64,000 nucleotides of DNA from contig OY969604.1 in assembly GCA_963701325.1 (NCBI GenBank), forward strand, positions 2,728,001-2,792,000. Reading direction: 5' to 3'. The translations under genes were made by a program, and so were the position numbers. The DNA is from Bog-756 sp963701325 (GTDB lineage Bacteria; Actinomycetota; Acidimicrobiia; Acidimicrobiales; RAAP-2). This document shows, one piece after another, positions 40,119 through 48,656 of this stretch (the stretch's first letter is position 1; each line of letters starts with the position of its first letter). The notes beneath the pieces were generated by a model. The model saw only the letters and a list, made by a program, of their open reading frames with translations, did no database searches and was not told the DNA's origin.

Positions 40119-40538
40119 ATGGATCTGGCCCGTGCCCTCGCATTCGCCGACGGCCGCCGCAACGGTCTCCTGACCACCCTGCGCGCGGATGGCCGGCCAC
40201 AGCAGTCGGTCATTCTGTTCGTGCCGGACGGTGACCGGTTCACGATCTCGCTGACCGACACCAGGGCCAAGACCAGGAACCTGCGGCGGGACCCGCGGGC
40301 TGCGCTGTTCATCGCCGGTGACGACGTCTTCACCTGGGTCAGCCTGGACGGGACGGTCGAGCTGAGCGACGTGGCCGCCACTCCTGACGGGCCGGTCGCC
40401 GATCTGCTGGTCGAGTACTACCGCCGCGGCAACGGCGAGCACGAGGACTGGTCGGCCTACCGGAGGGCCATGGTCGACGACCAACGGCTCATCGCCACCT
40501 TCACCGCCACCTCCGCAACGGGAATCCTTCCCGGCTGA
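40119..40538 (+). CDS. PPOX-class flavin/F420-dependent split-barrel protein
   Basis: 139 residues. NGLLTTLRADGRPQQSVILF, then RFTISLTDTRAKTRNLRRDPRAALFIAG are the pyridoxamine-oxidase-like barrel strands with the R-K-x-x-N-L/RRDP loop. FTWVSLDGTVEL and a final helix DDQRLIATFTAT fit the F420-dependent Rv1155-like subfamily seen in actinobacteria. F420 rather than FMN use is an inference. Confidence 0.82.
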   Translation: MDLARALAFADGRRNGLLTTLRADGRPQQSVILFVPDGDRFTISLTDTRAKTRNLRRDPRAALFIAGDDVFTWVSLDGTVELSDVAATPDGPVADLLVEYYRRGNGEHEDWSAYRRAMVDDQRLIATFTATSATGILPG

Positions 40539-40551
40539 CCCGGGCCGGCGA

Positions 40552-41049
40552 TCAGTCCCCCTCGTCGAGCGTTCTGCGGTACACGTTGGTGCTCCGCGCT
40601 TCGAATCCCAGGCGCACGTAGAGGCGGTTGGCCGCCTCACGGCTCGGACGCGAGGTGAGGTCGACGGTCTTTGCGCCGACCGCCTCCGCCCGATCCAGGG
40701 CCGCCTTGACCAGCGCCTCACCCGCACCCGTTCCGCGGGCCGCGCCGTCGACGACGACGTCCTCGATCCAGGCCCGAACCCCGGTCGGGATCCGGAAGAC
40801 GGCCAGGGTCAGGGTCCCCACGATCCTGTCCGCACTATCGCGGGCGACGAAGAGAATGCTCGCCTCGGAGGAGACGATCTCCGCCAGCTCGTCGTGGCCG
40901 GTGGGCGGAGATGACGACGAGAGCTGGGGGATCAGTCGTACGAACGCCTCGACCAGCTCGGCGGTGATCTCGCGGGCCTCGCTGACGACGACCGCCGCCC
41001 CTTTGGCGACCCCGGCGCTGTCGCGGTGTCCGGGTGGGTCGGAGTGCAC
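40552..41049 (-). CDS. GNAT acetyltransferase
   Basis: 165 residues from GTG 41049. The GNAT fold is seen in IVGTLTLAVFRIPTGVRAWIEDVVVDGAARGTGAGEALVK, read as several strands with the acetyl-CoA loop RGTGAG, and in SREAANRLYVRLGFE near the end. RIREITAELVEAF-like residues open it. The substrate is unknown. It converges on the PPOX gene with 13 bp between stops. Confidence 0.8.
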   Translation of the reverse strand: MHSDPPGHRDSAGVAKGAAVVVSEAREITAELVEAFVRLIPQLSSSSPPTGHDELAEIVSSEASILFVARDSADRIVGTLTLAVFRIPTGVRAWIEDVVVDGAARGTGAGEALVKAALDRAEAVGAKTVDLTSRPSREAANRLYVRLGFEARSTNVYRRTLDEGD

Positions 41050-41089
41050 GATGGTGAGGGGAGGCGTGGCGACCGGGGTCCGGGCCGCC

Positions 41090-41785
41090 TCAGCCCTTCC
41101 CCGGGTCCCCGCGCCAGACGGGCGAGCGCACCGGGTCGTAGAGCACCTCGATCGGGTCCCCCCGCAGTGCCGAGAACACGTGGGCGCCCCACCGTTCCGC
41201 CCCGGCCAGCGGGTAGGGCAGATCCTCGAGCGAGAACCAACCGACGTCCGAGCACTCAAGCGGGTGGGCGCGCAGCTCACCGCCGACGGCTCGGCACTGG
41301 AAGACCAACGAGTAGAGAGGGATCCGGCTGATCCCCACCCGCAGCCCGTCGAGGACGGCGATGAGGCGGACCACCTCGACGTCGATGCCGGTCTCCTCGA
41401 GCACCTCCTTGACCACGACCTCGGCTGCCGAGTAGCCGACGTCTGCCCAGCCGGTCGGGTAGAGCCACACTCCCGAGTCGGCCCGCTTGACGAGCAGCAT
41501 CTCGCCCTGGTCGTTGCCGACCGCGGCGCCGACCGCGACCTTGGGGGTGACGTAGCCGGGGACCCCCTTGCCCACCGTGCCGAGCCACTCCTCGACGATG
41601 CCGTCCACGTCCTCGACGCCGTCGTTCCCGTCCACCGCCATGCGGATGTCGGCGGCCACGTGGAGGATCTCCTCGAAGCGCTCCTGCTCGTACAAGGATT
41701 CGGTGAACCCGAGGCCGGTCCGGGCGATGCCGGCCAGCGCCTCGCTCCACCGGAGGAGCTGCTTTTCGGAGGGGGCGGCATCCAC
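41090..41785 (-). CDS. NUDIX hydrolase with N-terminal helical domain
   Basis: 231 residues from GTG 41785 (ATG 41824 is possible). A helical N-terminal part (SEKQLLRWSEALAGIARTGL) of the Nudix_N type precedes the NUDIX fold. The Nudix box is visible as GWADVGYSAAEVVVKEVLEETGID, given here as GYSAAEVVVKEVLEETGID, which keeps REXXEE-like residues with substitutions. VKRADSGVWLYPTGW is the preceding strand. It probably hydrolyses a nucleoside diphosphate derivative such as ADP-ribose or a sugar nucleotide. Confidence 0.85.
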   Translation of the reverse strand: MDAAPSEKQLLRWSEALAGIARTGLGFTESLYEQERFEEILHVAADIRMAVDGNDGVEDVDGIVEEWLGTVGKGVPGYVTPKVAVGAAVGNDQGEMLLVKRADSGVWLYPTGWADVGYSAAEVVVKEVLEETGIDVEVVRLIAVLDGLRVGISRIPLYSLVFQCRAVGGELRAHPLECSDVGWFSLEDLPYPLAGAERWGAHVFSALRGDPIEVLYDPVRSPVWRGDPGKG

Positions 41786-41842
41786 GGTGCCGACGCTACC
41801 GCACTGACCCCGCAAATCGTCCATCGTCGGGCAGAATGGGGA

Positions 41843-42034
41843 ATGGCCGTTCTGAGCGACTGTCGCCACTACATCATGCAGACGACGACCCACGAGGAGA
41901 AGCTCGAGAAGTGCCGCATGGGCGCAAACGAGCAGATCCCGTTCGCCTGCCCGGACGGTTGCCTCTTCTACGAGCCCCGCAAGGTCACCGGAGCCGGCTG
42001 GACCATCCGGAAGCCAGAGGAGCCGACCGCCTGA
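41843..42034 (+). CDS. Small four-cysteine protein
   Basis: 63 residues from ATG 41843. It contains four cysteines, in SDCRHYIMQ, LEKCRMGAN and FACPDGCLFYEP. The spacing C-x22-C-x10-C-x3-C suggests a small zinc-binding or structural fold. It looks like a conserved actinobacterial protein of unknown function. It starts 18 bp from the divergent NUDIX alternative start, so the two share a promoter region. Confidence 0.65.
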   Translation: MAVLSDCRHYIMQTTTHEEKLEKCRMGANEQIPFACPDGCLFYEPRKVTGAGWTIRKPEEPTA

Positions 42035-42044
42035 CCGCCCTTGC

Positions 42045-42284
42045 CTAGCTCTCGACGACGTCCCCGAGCAGGTCGACCTGGACGCCCTCGCCCCTCAGCC
42101 ACTCGAGGGCCTGGTCGAGGTCCACACCGTCGCCGTCGAGCTCGCAGATGATCCAGCCGGAGTGCTCGCCCACGTCGGCCCGCCGGATGTTGGGCACGAT
42201 GTGCAGTTCGGTGACCATTCGGGCGATGATCGGCTCACGCACCAGTTCCTCGGGGAAGGTCAGCTTGACCCGTACACCGATCAC
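42045..42284 (-). CDS. NIL domain protein
   Basis: 79 residues from GTG 42284, overlapping the larE stop (GTGA). VRVKLTFPEELVREPIIARM and NIRRADVGEHSGWIICELDG are the NIL domain strands, also found at the C terminus of MetN and in some ferredoxins. A ligand-binding or thiol-related role is possible, but none is shown. It is the last gene of a hemQ-larE-NIL run. Confidence 0.8.
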   Translation of the reverse strand: MIGVRVKLTFPEELVREPIIARMVTELHIVPNIRRADVGEHSGWIICELDGDGVDLDQALEWLRGEGVQVDLLGDVVES

Positions 42285-43173
42285 TGCGCCTCCCCGCTCA
42301 ACGCACCGTCACCCAGGGCGTCGTTGAGGTTGCCCGATCGGAACCCGTCGAGATCGAGGGTCACGTACCGATAGCCCGCGCCGTGCACGGCTGCTGCGAC
42401 CTCGGCCCGGCGGGCCACCGCGTCGGCCAGATCTTCCGGCGGCAGCTCGACGCGGGCGGTGTCGCCGTAGTGGCGGACGCGCAGCTCACGGAAACCGAGC
42501 GCACGCAGCAGCGGACTCGGCGCGGGCGACGGCGTCGAGTGTGGTGAGGGTCACCCGAGTACCGTACGGCACGCGGGAGGCGAGGCAGGCCGCGGCCGGC
42601 TTGTCCCAGGTCCGCAGGCCGAGACGCCGGGACCACGAGCGAACGTCGGCCTTGGTGAACCCGGCCCGGACCAGTGGGAAGACCGCACCCCGCTCCGCGG
42701 CAGCCGCCTGTCCGGGACGATGGTCCCCCAGGTCGTCGAGGTTCACCCCGAGCACCACCGTGGCCTCACCGCCGGCCACGCGTGCGAGCGGGTCGAGGGC
42801 TTCCATGAGCGCCGACTTGCAGTGGGCGCAGCGGCTGCCGTCGTTGGCCGCGTACTGAGGGATCGGCCAGCTCGCTGGTCGCAACCTCGCGGTGGGCGAG
42901 TCCCCACTCGGCCGCCAGGGCCCGGCAGTCGGCCAGCTCCTCGGGAGCCAGGGACGGTGAGACGGCTGTCACACAGAGGACGCGGTCGGCTCCGAGCTCG
43001 TCGGTGGCCATCCAGGCCAGGAAGGCCGAGTCCGCGCCGCCGCTGAAGGCCACCACCAGCGGCCCGAGCCGGCGCAGCTCGACCCGCAGGACCTCGAGAT
43101 CGGTCGTCACGACGGCGGACCGAGCGGCTGCCGGCCCCGCGGCAGCGGTCGCGCAGGTCGGCGTGGTGCTCAC
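42281..43173 (-). pseudogene. larE: LarE sulfur transferase, two frameshifts
   Basis: Three segments in three frames together give a full LarE. The first has LVVAFSGGADSAFLAWMA (PP-loop ATP site) up to ELADP. The second has NDGSRCAHCKSALMEAL and KPAAACLASRVPYGTRV. The third has a GFRELRVRHYGDTARVELPP-like C terminus. Removing one base near 42857-42861 and one near 42511-42521 gives 297 codons. CxxC plus a third Cys suggests the three-cysteine, Fe-S-dependent type. LarE supplies sulfur to the LarB product. GTG 43173 overlaps the hemQ stop. Confidence 0.8.
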
Positions 43174-43886
43174 CCGCCGGGGGCGATCTGTGCCAGGACG
43201 TCCTCCACCGGAGCGACCATCCCGGTCAGGAACGGCCCGAACTCGGCGAAGCGGGCCGATCCCTCGTCGAAGCGCATCGTGTAGACGCATTCCTTCAAGT
43301 CGTCGGGGTGGACACCAAAGAGGGTGACCCCCCATTCCCAGTCGTCGATGCCGGTCGAACCGGTGATGACCTGCACGATGCGCCCGGCGAACGTCCGGCC
43401 CACCGCTCCGTGGCCATACATGAGCTCCTTGCGCTCCTCGAACGGCATGGAGAACCAATTGGAGCCTGGGGTGTCCCCGCGCCGCTTGGACATCGGGTAG
43501 AAGCAGAAGGCGGTCATGCCCTCCGGCGGCAGGGTGGGGTAGAGACGGGTCTGCTTCATCTCGTCCGGGATCCCGGCCGCGTACTCGGACACCTCGGTCA
43601 ACGAGACGTAGGAGCTCACGACCTCGAGGCCGGCCGCCAGCAGGTCGGTCTGGAGCCGGCGCAGGCGCCACAGATCCGGACCGAGCGCCATGACACCGAG
43701 ATCCGCCTTGTGGCCGAGCATGGCCACGGTGACCACCTGGACCTCGTCGGCCTCGGCCTCCTTGACTGCCCGCACCACCGCCTCGACGTCGTGGCGGGAC
43801 CGACCGTCGGGCGTGGCCGGGCCGGGGATCTTGCAGAAGAGATGGAGCACGCCCAATCCGACCGAGGGCACTGCGGGATGGAGCAC
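43170..43886 (-). CDS. hemQ: HemQ, coproheme decarboxylase (chlorite dismutase family)
   Basis: 238 residues from GTG 43886. VLHLFCKIPG opens the first ferredoxin-like half. AFCFYPMSKRRGDTPGSNWF carries the catalytic Tyr and propionate-binding Lys/Arg, and ELMYGHGAVGRTF holds the proximal His. DDWEWGVTLFGVHPDDLKECVYTMRFDE is the second-half signature, read as two blocks. It makes haem b from coproheme in the coproporphyrin-dependent pathway of monoderm bacteria. It overlaps larE by 4 bp. There are no other haem genes in the window. Confidence 0.93.
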   Translation of the reverse strand: MLHPAVPSVGLGVLHLFCKIPGPATPDGRSRHDVEAVVRAVKEAEADEVQVVTVAMLGHKADLGVMALGPDLWRLRRLQTDLLAAGLEVVSSYVSLTEVSEYAAGIPDEMKQTRLYPTLPPEGMTAFCFYPMSKRRGDTPGSNWFSMPFEERKELMYGHGAVGRTFAGRIVQVITGSTGIDDWEWGVTLFGVHPDDLKECVYTMRFDEGSARFAEFGPFLTGMVAPVEDVLAQIAPGG

Positions 43887-43911
43887 GCCGACCAGTGTAG
43901 GGAAGAGAGCG

Positions 43912-44023
43912 ACGGGCGCCCCATTCGGGGGCGCCCGTCGTCAGGAGTGGTGGCCCGACGACCCGCTGGCAGCTGAGCCAGCGGGTCGGTGACCGGTGCG
44001 CCCGGACGAAGGGTCGTCCGGGC
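43912..44023 (-). terminator. Three consecutive GC-rich hairpins between groEL and hemQ
   Basis: Stem 1: ACGGGCGCCCC (43912-43922) with GGGGCGCCCGT (43928-43938). Stem 2: GACCCGCTGGC (43960-43970) with GCCAGCGGGTC (43977-43987). Stem 3: GCCCGGACGA (44000-44009) with TCGTCCGGGC (44014-44023). All are perfect with 4-6 nt loops and fall within 112 bp after the groEL stop. They probably separate groEL from the hemQ operon on the same strand. Confidence 0.7.
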
Positions 44024-44033
44024 CGGGATGCTC

Positions 44034-45656
44034 TTAGAAGTCGTCCATGCCTCCGCCCGGCATGGCGGGAGCCGACTCCTCGGGCTTGTCGACGATGACC
44101 GCTTCGGTGGTCAGGAACAGAGCGGCGATGGACGCCGCGTTCTGGAGGGCCGAGCGGGTGACCTTGACCGCGTCGATGACCCCGGCCTGGAAGAGGTCGA
44201 CGTACTCGCCGGTGAGCGCGTTGAGCCCTTCCGAGGGCTTCTTCAAGTTGCGCACCTTGTCGACGATCACGCCACCCTCGAGACCCACGTTGACCGCGAT
44301 CTGCTTCAGGGGCTCCTCGACGGCCCGGGCCACGATGCGCGCACCGGTGGCCTCGTCGTCGTCGAGCTTCTCGGCGGTGTCCAGGATCGCGGCCTGGGAC
44401 CGGAGCAGGGCCACCCCACCGCCGGGGACCACGCCCTCCTCGATGGCGGCCTTGGTGGTCGAGACGGCGTCCTCGATCCGGTGCTTCTTCTCCTTGAGCT
44501 CCACCTCGGTGGCGGCCCCGACCTTGATCACCGCGACGCCGCCGGACAGCTTGGCCAGCCGCTCCTGGAGCTTCTCCCGGTCGTAGTCGGAGTCGGTGTT
44601 CTCGATCTCAGCCTTGATCTGGTTGATGCGGCCCTTGATCTCGTCGTCCGAGCCGCCTCCCTCGACGATGGTCGTCTCGTCCTTGGTCACGACGACCTTG
44701 CGGGCGCTGCCGAGGAGCTCGAGGCCGACGTTCTCGAGCTTGAGGCCGACCTCCTCCGTGACGACCTGTCCGCCGGTGAGGATGGCGATGTCCTGGAGCA
44801 TGGCCTTGCGCCGCTCGCCGAATCCGGGAGCCTTGACCGAGACGCTGCGGAAGGTGCCCCGGATCTTGTTGACCACCAGGGTGGCGAGCGCTTCGCCCTC
44901 GATGTCCTCCGCGATGATCACCAGCGGCTTGCCCGACTGCATGATCTTCTCGAGCACCGGCAGTAGGTCACGCACGGCGGTGATCTTGGAGCCCACCAGC
45001 AGTACGTAGGCGTCCTCGAGGACGGCCTCCATGCGCTCGGGATCGGTCACGAAGTAGGGGGAGATGTACCCCTTGTCGAATCGCATGCCTTCGACCAGGT
45101 CCATGTCCATGCCGAAGGTCTGGGACTCCTCGACGGTGATGACCCCGTCCTTGCCGACCTTGTCGATGGCCTCGGAGATCATCTCGCCGATCTCGTTGTC
45201 CGCAGCAGAGATCGACGCGACCTGGGCGATCTGGCCCTTGGAGTCGGTGTCGCGGGCGATGCCCCGCAGCGACGCCACGGCCGACTCGACCCCGGCTTCG
45301 ATGCCCTTCTTGAGCGACATCGGATTGGCCCCGGCGGCGACGTTCCGAAGACCTTCGTGGACCATGGCCCAGGCGAGCACGGTGGCGGTGGTGGTGCCGT
45401 CCCCGGCCACGTCGTCGGTCTTCTTTGCGACCTCCTTGACCAGCTCGGCGCCGATCTTCTCGAAGGGGTCCTCGAGGTCGATGTCCTTGGCGATCGAGAC
45501 GCCGTCGTTGGTGATGGTGGGAGCGCCCCACTTCTTGTCCAGGACGACGTTGCGGCCCTTCGGGCCGAGGGTGACGCGCACGGCGTCGGCGAGCTTGTTC
45601 ATGCCGCTCTCGAGGGCCCGGCGGGCCTCCTCGTCGAACGTAATCAGCTTGGCCAT
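44034..45656 (-). CDS. groEL: GroEL chaperonin, 60 kDa
   Basis: 540 residues from ATG 45656. VTLGPKGRNVVLDKKWGAP and DVAGDGTTTATVLAWAM are the ATP-binding segments. VVTEEVGLKLENVGLELLG and VEEPLKQIAVNVGLEGGVIV are typical. It ends in the Gly/Met tail PAMPGGGMDDF, so it is the GroEL2-like standard copy rather than a His-rich GroEL1. No groES is adjacent; the cochaperonin must be elsewhere. A CIRCE lies 20 bp upstream of the start, so HrcA repression is expected. Confidence 0.97.
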   Translation of the reverse strand: MAKLITFDEEARRALESGMNKLADAVRVTLGPKGRNVVLDKKWGAPTITNDGVSIAKDIDLEDPFEKIGAELVKEVAKKTDDVAGDGTTTATVLAWAMVHEGLRNVAAGANPMSLKKGIEAGVESAVASLRGIARDTDSKGQIAQVASISAADNEIGEMISEAIDKVGKDGVITVEESQTFGMDMDLVEGMRFDKGYISPYFVTDPERMEAVLEDAYVLLVGSKITAVRDLLPVLEKIMQSGKPLVIIAEDIEGEALATLVVNKIRGTFRSVSVKAPGFGERRKAMLQDIAILTGGQVVTEEVGLKLENVGLELLGSARKVVVTKDETTIVEGGGSDDEIKGRINQIKAEIENTDSDYDREKLQERLAKLSGGVAVIKVGAATEVELKEKKHRIEDAVSTTKAAIEEGVVPGGGVALLRSQAAILDTAEKLDDDEATGARIVARAVEEPLKQIAVNVGLEGGVIVDKVRNLKKPSEGLNALTGEYVDLFQAGVIDAVKVTRSALQNAASIAALFLTTEAVIVDKPEESAPAMPGGGMDDF

Positions 45657-45676
45657 CAGGTGTTCCTCCGTAGTCG

Positions 45677-45703
45677 TTGGCACTCTGCGATGTCGAGTGC
45701 TAA
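45677..45703. promoter_or_regulatory. CIRCE heat-shock operator (HrcA site)
   Basis: TTGGCACTC, 9 bases, GAGTGCTAA. This matches the TTAGCACTC-N9-GAGTGCTAA consensus in all but one position. It lies immediately upstream of groEL. Confidence 0.93.
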
Positions 45704-45947
45704 TAGCAAACCACGTGTGGGGCCTCGGCGCAACACGGCCCCGGGAGTTCTGCGGACGCCCCGAGGGTGCCTGACGCGGGTCCCCGCCGGAGGGCTCGGC
45801 GCGGTCAGGGCGCTGAGCAGGGCAGGTGTCGCCGGTGAGCGCACCGTGGGGCCGCACCGTTCGGCGGAGCCGGGTCCTGAGCAGTGCCGGCCCGGGCCGT
45901 GCTCCACTACCCTCCTGCTGGCCGCGTCGTTCCAGCGAGGAGAAGTG

Positions 45948-46220
45948 ATGAGCCAAGAGATCGTCGGTTCGATCGTCATCGGCCGTCTCCCCCGATCCGG
46001 CCCCGGCGAGTTCAGCGACGAGATCCCGGTCTCGGTCCGGCAAGCCAGCATCGGGACGAAGGAGGCGGGGAGCCTGTGGGTGATCTTCAATCGGGGCCCC
46101 GTGGACGTCCATGTCTGCGAGACGGTCTCGGGTGACTCCGTGACCCTCATCCCGAGCAAGACGGGCCACCTGATCCAGCCGACCGATCACGACATGGATC
46201 TCAGTGCCAGGATCGAGTGA
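45948..46220 (+). CDS. Small hypothetical beta-rich protein
   Basis: 90 residues from ATG 45948 with a GAGGAGAAG ribosome site. EIVGSIVIGRLPRSGPGEFSDEIPVSV, read as two blocks, and LWVIFNRGPVDVHVCETVSGDSVTLIP look like alternating strands, perhaps a small barrel. There is one Cys and no signal or membrane segment. No family is recognised. It lies between groEL and the tRNA, divergent from groEL. Confidence 0.55.
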   Translation: MSQEIVGSIVIGRLPRSGPGEFSDEIPVSVRQASIGTKEAGSLWVIFNRGPVDVHVCETVSGDSVTLIPSKTGHLIQPTDHDMDLSARIE

Positions 46221-46326
46221 GCCTCCACCACCCGCTCCCAGGGGACTCGCTCAGCAGGACGGGGTCGCTGCTGCCGTATGCTTGGCGAGCCCTGTCCCGT
46301 CCTGTCTCGAGGTCGTGAACAGGCAC

Positions 46327-46415
46327 GGAGAGGTGCGAGAGCGGCCGAATCGGACTCACTGCTAATGAGTTGACCTGGGTAACTGGGTCCGAGGGTTCAA
46401 ATCCCTCCCTCTCCG
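46327..46415 (+). tRNA. tRNA-Ser (anticodon GCT)
   Basis: An 89-nt cloverleaf. The acceptor stem is GGAGAGG with CCTCTCC and a G discriminator. The anticodon stem-loop is ACTCA-CTGCTAA-TGAGT, so the anticodon is GCT. A long variable arm and T arm GAGGGTTCAAATCCCTC confirm the serine type. CCA is not encoded. Confidence 0.95.
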
Positions 46416-46565
46416 CTCGTTCCGGTCCGGGCCCCCCGCTTGCGACGGGGCCCGGTCCGGGCACAGACCGCCTGCATCCCGGCAATCCGGCCGATCCCGA
46501 CGCCGGCGCGCGCCCGACCGCCTCCCGATCATCGGGCATGGCCATCCCGCCGGTAGATTGTCCTG

Positions 46566-47981
46566 GTGGCCGAGCGGTACTGGATCGAGACGTTGGGCTG
46601 CCCGAAGAACCAGGTCGATTCGGACAAGCTTGTCGGGACGCTCACCGTGGACGGCTTCGAGGCGGCGGACACCCCAGAGGTGGCAGACCTGGTGGTGGTC
46701 AACACCTGCGCGTTCATCGAGGCGGCGCGCCAGGAGTCGATCGAGACCGTGCTCTCCCTGGCGGACGCCCGCCAGGCCGGCGCGCGGTTGGTCGTGACCG
46801 GCTGCATGGCCGAACGGTACGGCGACGAGCTGGCTGAGGCCATCCCCGAGGTCGACCTGGTCGCCCCGTTCGGCACGCCGCTCACTACCGGGCGAGGAGG
46901 GACCTCCGAGTCACCGGCACCATCGCCGCCGGCAGGGAGCACCCCGGTGGTTCTCGGCAGACGCACCGCAGCGGGCGGAGCGGTCGGTGGGGCAGGCACC
47001 GTTCCTCCCTCGTTCGACCTGTTGAACCTCCCGAGGCCGGCGTCGGCGAGGCCATGGTCGTACGTGAAGATCGCCGAGGGTTGCGACCGGAATTGCGGCT
47101 TCTGCGCGATCCCCTCCTTCCGCGGCAAGCAGCGCTCGCGCACCGTCCAGTCGATCCTGGCCGAGGTCGACCAGCTGGGCGCGGCCGACGGCACGCTCTC
47201 CGAGGTCGTGCTCGTGGCCCAGGACCTCTCCTCCTTCGCGCTCGACCGCTCGACCGGTCGGCCCCGATCGCGCATCGACGGGCCGGTGGCGGGTGGGCGG
47301 CGACCCCTCGTCGATCTGGTGGCTGCGGTCTCTGCACGGGTCAGGTGGACCCGGCTCCTCTACCTCTATCCGTCTACGCTCGACGACCTGCTGGTCGAGG
47401 CCGTGCTGGCCACCGGCGTGCCCTACTTCGACCTCTCGCTGCAGCACGTCTCCCGACCGCTCCTCAAGCGCATGCGGCGTTGGGGCGAGGGCGAGCGGTT
47501 CCTCGAGCGCATCCGATCGATCAGGGCGGCCGAGCCGGCAGCGGCCTTCCGGTCGTCGTTCATCGTGGGCTATCCGGGGGAGACCGAGGGGGACCACGAC
47601 CTGCTCCTGGCCTGGATCCAGGAGGCCCGGCTCGACTGGGTCGGGTTCTTCCCGTTCAGCAACGAAGCGGGCACCTACGCCTCCGATCTCGACGAGCAGA
47701 TCGCCGGGGGGCTGGTCGCCGAGCGGATCCGCGAATGCTCCGAGCTCCAGGACGCGATCACCGCGTCCAAGCGCGAAGAGCTCATCGGGTCCACGATCGA
47801 GGTGCTGGTGGACGCACCTGGAGAGGCCCGGTCGTACCGGGAGGCCCCGGAGATCGACGGCATCGTGACCGTGCCCCACGATCTCGAGGTCGGGAGCTTC
47901 ACCGAGGTCGTCGTGCGCGGCGCGGACGGTCCCGACCTGGTGGCCGAGCCGGCTGCGGTCGCGGTGAGGGGCGGGCGATGA
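46566..47981 (+). CDS. rimO: RimO, ribosomal protein S12 methylthiotransferase
   Basis: 471 residues from GTG 46566. The N-terminal MTTase domain has IETLGCPKNQVDSD, VVNTCAFIE and VVTGCMAERYG (three Cys for the auxiliary cluster). The radical-SAM site is IAEGCDRNCGFCAIPSFRG (CxxxCxxC). A conserved VGYPGETEGDHD and the TRAM domain at the C terminus complete it. GCPKNQVDSD distinguishes RimO from MiaB. An unusually Gly/Pro-rich insertion of about 45 residues lies at residues 115-160. It overlaps pgsA by ATGA. Confidence 0.95.
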   Translation: MAERYWIETLGCPKNQVDSDKLVGTLTVDGFEAADTPEVADLVVVNTCAFIEAARQESIETVLSLADARQAGARLVVTGCMAERYGDELAEAIPEVDLVAPFGTPLTTGRGGTSESPAPSPPAGSTPVVLGRRTAAGGAVGGAGTVPPSFDLLNLPRPASARPWSYVKIAEGCDRNCGFCAIPSFRGKQRSRTVQSILAEVDQLGAADGTLSEVVLVAQDLSSFALDRSTGRPRSRIDGPVAGGRRPLVDLVAAVSARVRWTRLLYLYPSTLDDLLVEAVLATGVPYFDLSLQHVSRPLLKRMRRWGEGERFLERIRSIRAAEPAAAFRSSFIVGYPGETEGDHDLLLAWIQEARLDWVGFFPFSNEAGTYASDLDEQIAGGLVAERIRECSELQDAITASKREELIGSTIEVLVDAPGEARSYREAPEIDGIVTVPHDLEVGSFTEVVVRGADGPDLVAEPAAVAVRGGR

Positions 47982-48649
47982 GCGGCAGTGCCGTCACCCC
48001 GGGCCTCCCTGCCGGCGCCACGTCGGGGACGATCGCTCCGGCCGGCACCTTCGGGCCCTCGGCTCTCCTGACTCCGGCAAACGGGATCACCCTGGTGCGC
48101 CTGCTGGCGACCCCGGTGCTCATCATCCTGATCATGGCGTGGGGCGCGAGGTGGTTCACGTTCGCCTTCGGGGGGGTGCTCGCGATGTCCGACGGCATCG
48201 ACGGGTGGCTCGCACGGCGCCAGGGAACCACCCGTTCCGGGGCCTTCCTCGACCCGTTGGCCGACAAGGTGGCGGTCCTCGGGGCCCTGTTCGCGCTCGT
48301 GGCCAAGGGGATCGTCTGGTGGGTCCCGGTGGCCCTCATCGCCGTACGCGAGATCGCCATGAGCGTCTACCGCTCGGTGGTCGGCCGGCACGGCGTGTCC
48401 ATCCCGGCCCGCAACTCGGCAAAGCTCAAGACGCTGCTCCAGGACATCGCCATCGGGATGTGCCTGGCCCCACCGCTCGCCGGCCACACCGGCATCCTCA
48501 ACGCCGCCATCTGGGTGGCAGCGGCGATGACCCTCTTCACCGGTGCGCAGTATCTGCTGGACGGCCGGCGGGCGGCCCATGACCCGACCGGGAGCATCCG
48601 CGACGGACACCGCCCCGGAGTGCTCGACGCTCCCGGCGCGACCGACTGA
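47978..48649 (+). CDS. pgsA: PgsA, CDP-diacylglycerol-glycerol-3-phosphate phosphatidyltransferase
   Basis: 223 residues from ATG 47978. The CDP-alcohol phosphotransferase signature is SDGIDGWLARRQGTTRSGAF and LDPLADK, giving D-x2-D-G-x2-A-R-x8-G-x3-D-x3-D. Several hydrophobic helices (LLATPVLIILIMAWG, IVWWVPVALIAVREIAM) show an integral membrane protein. An N-terminal Gly/Ala/Pro-rich tail is unusual. It makes phosphatidylglycerophosphate. The rimO-pgsA-cinA order is common in actinobacteria. Confidence 0.92.
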   Translation: MSGSAVTPGLPAGATSGTIAPAGTFGPSALLTPANGITLVRLLATPVLIILIMAWGARWFTFAFGGVLAMSDGIDGWLARRQGTTRSGAFLDPLADKVAVLGALFALVAKGIVWWVPVALIAVREIAMSVYRSVVGRHGVSIPARNSAKLKTLLQDIAIGMCLAPPLAGHTGILNAAIWVAAAMTLFTGAQYLLDGRRAAHDPTGSIRDGHRPGVLDAPGATD

Positions 48650-48656
48650 GCGGCCG

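Noticed and set aside
42281..43173. Programmed frameshifting in larE, as known for some larC genes
   Set aside because: The shifts are +1-type insertions in ordinary sequence, there are two of them, and no slippery site or downstream structure is evident.
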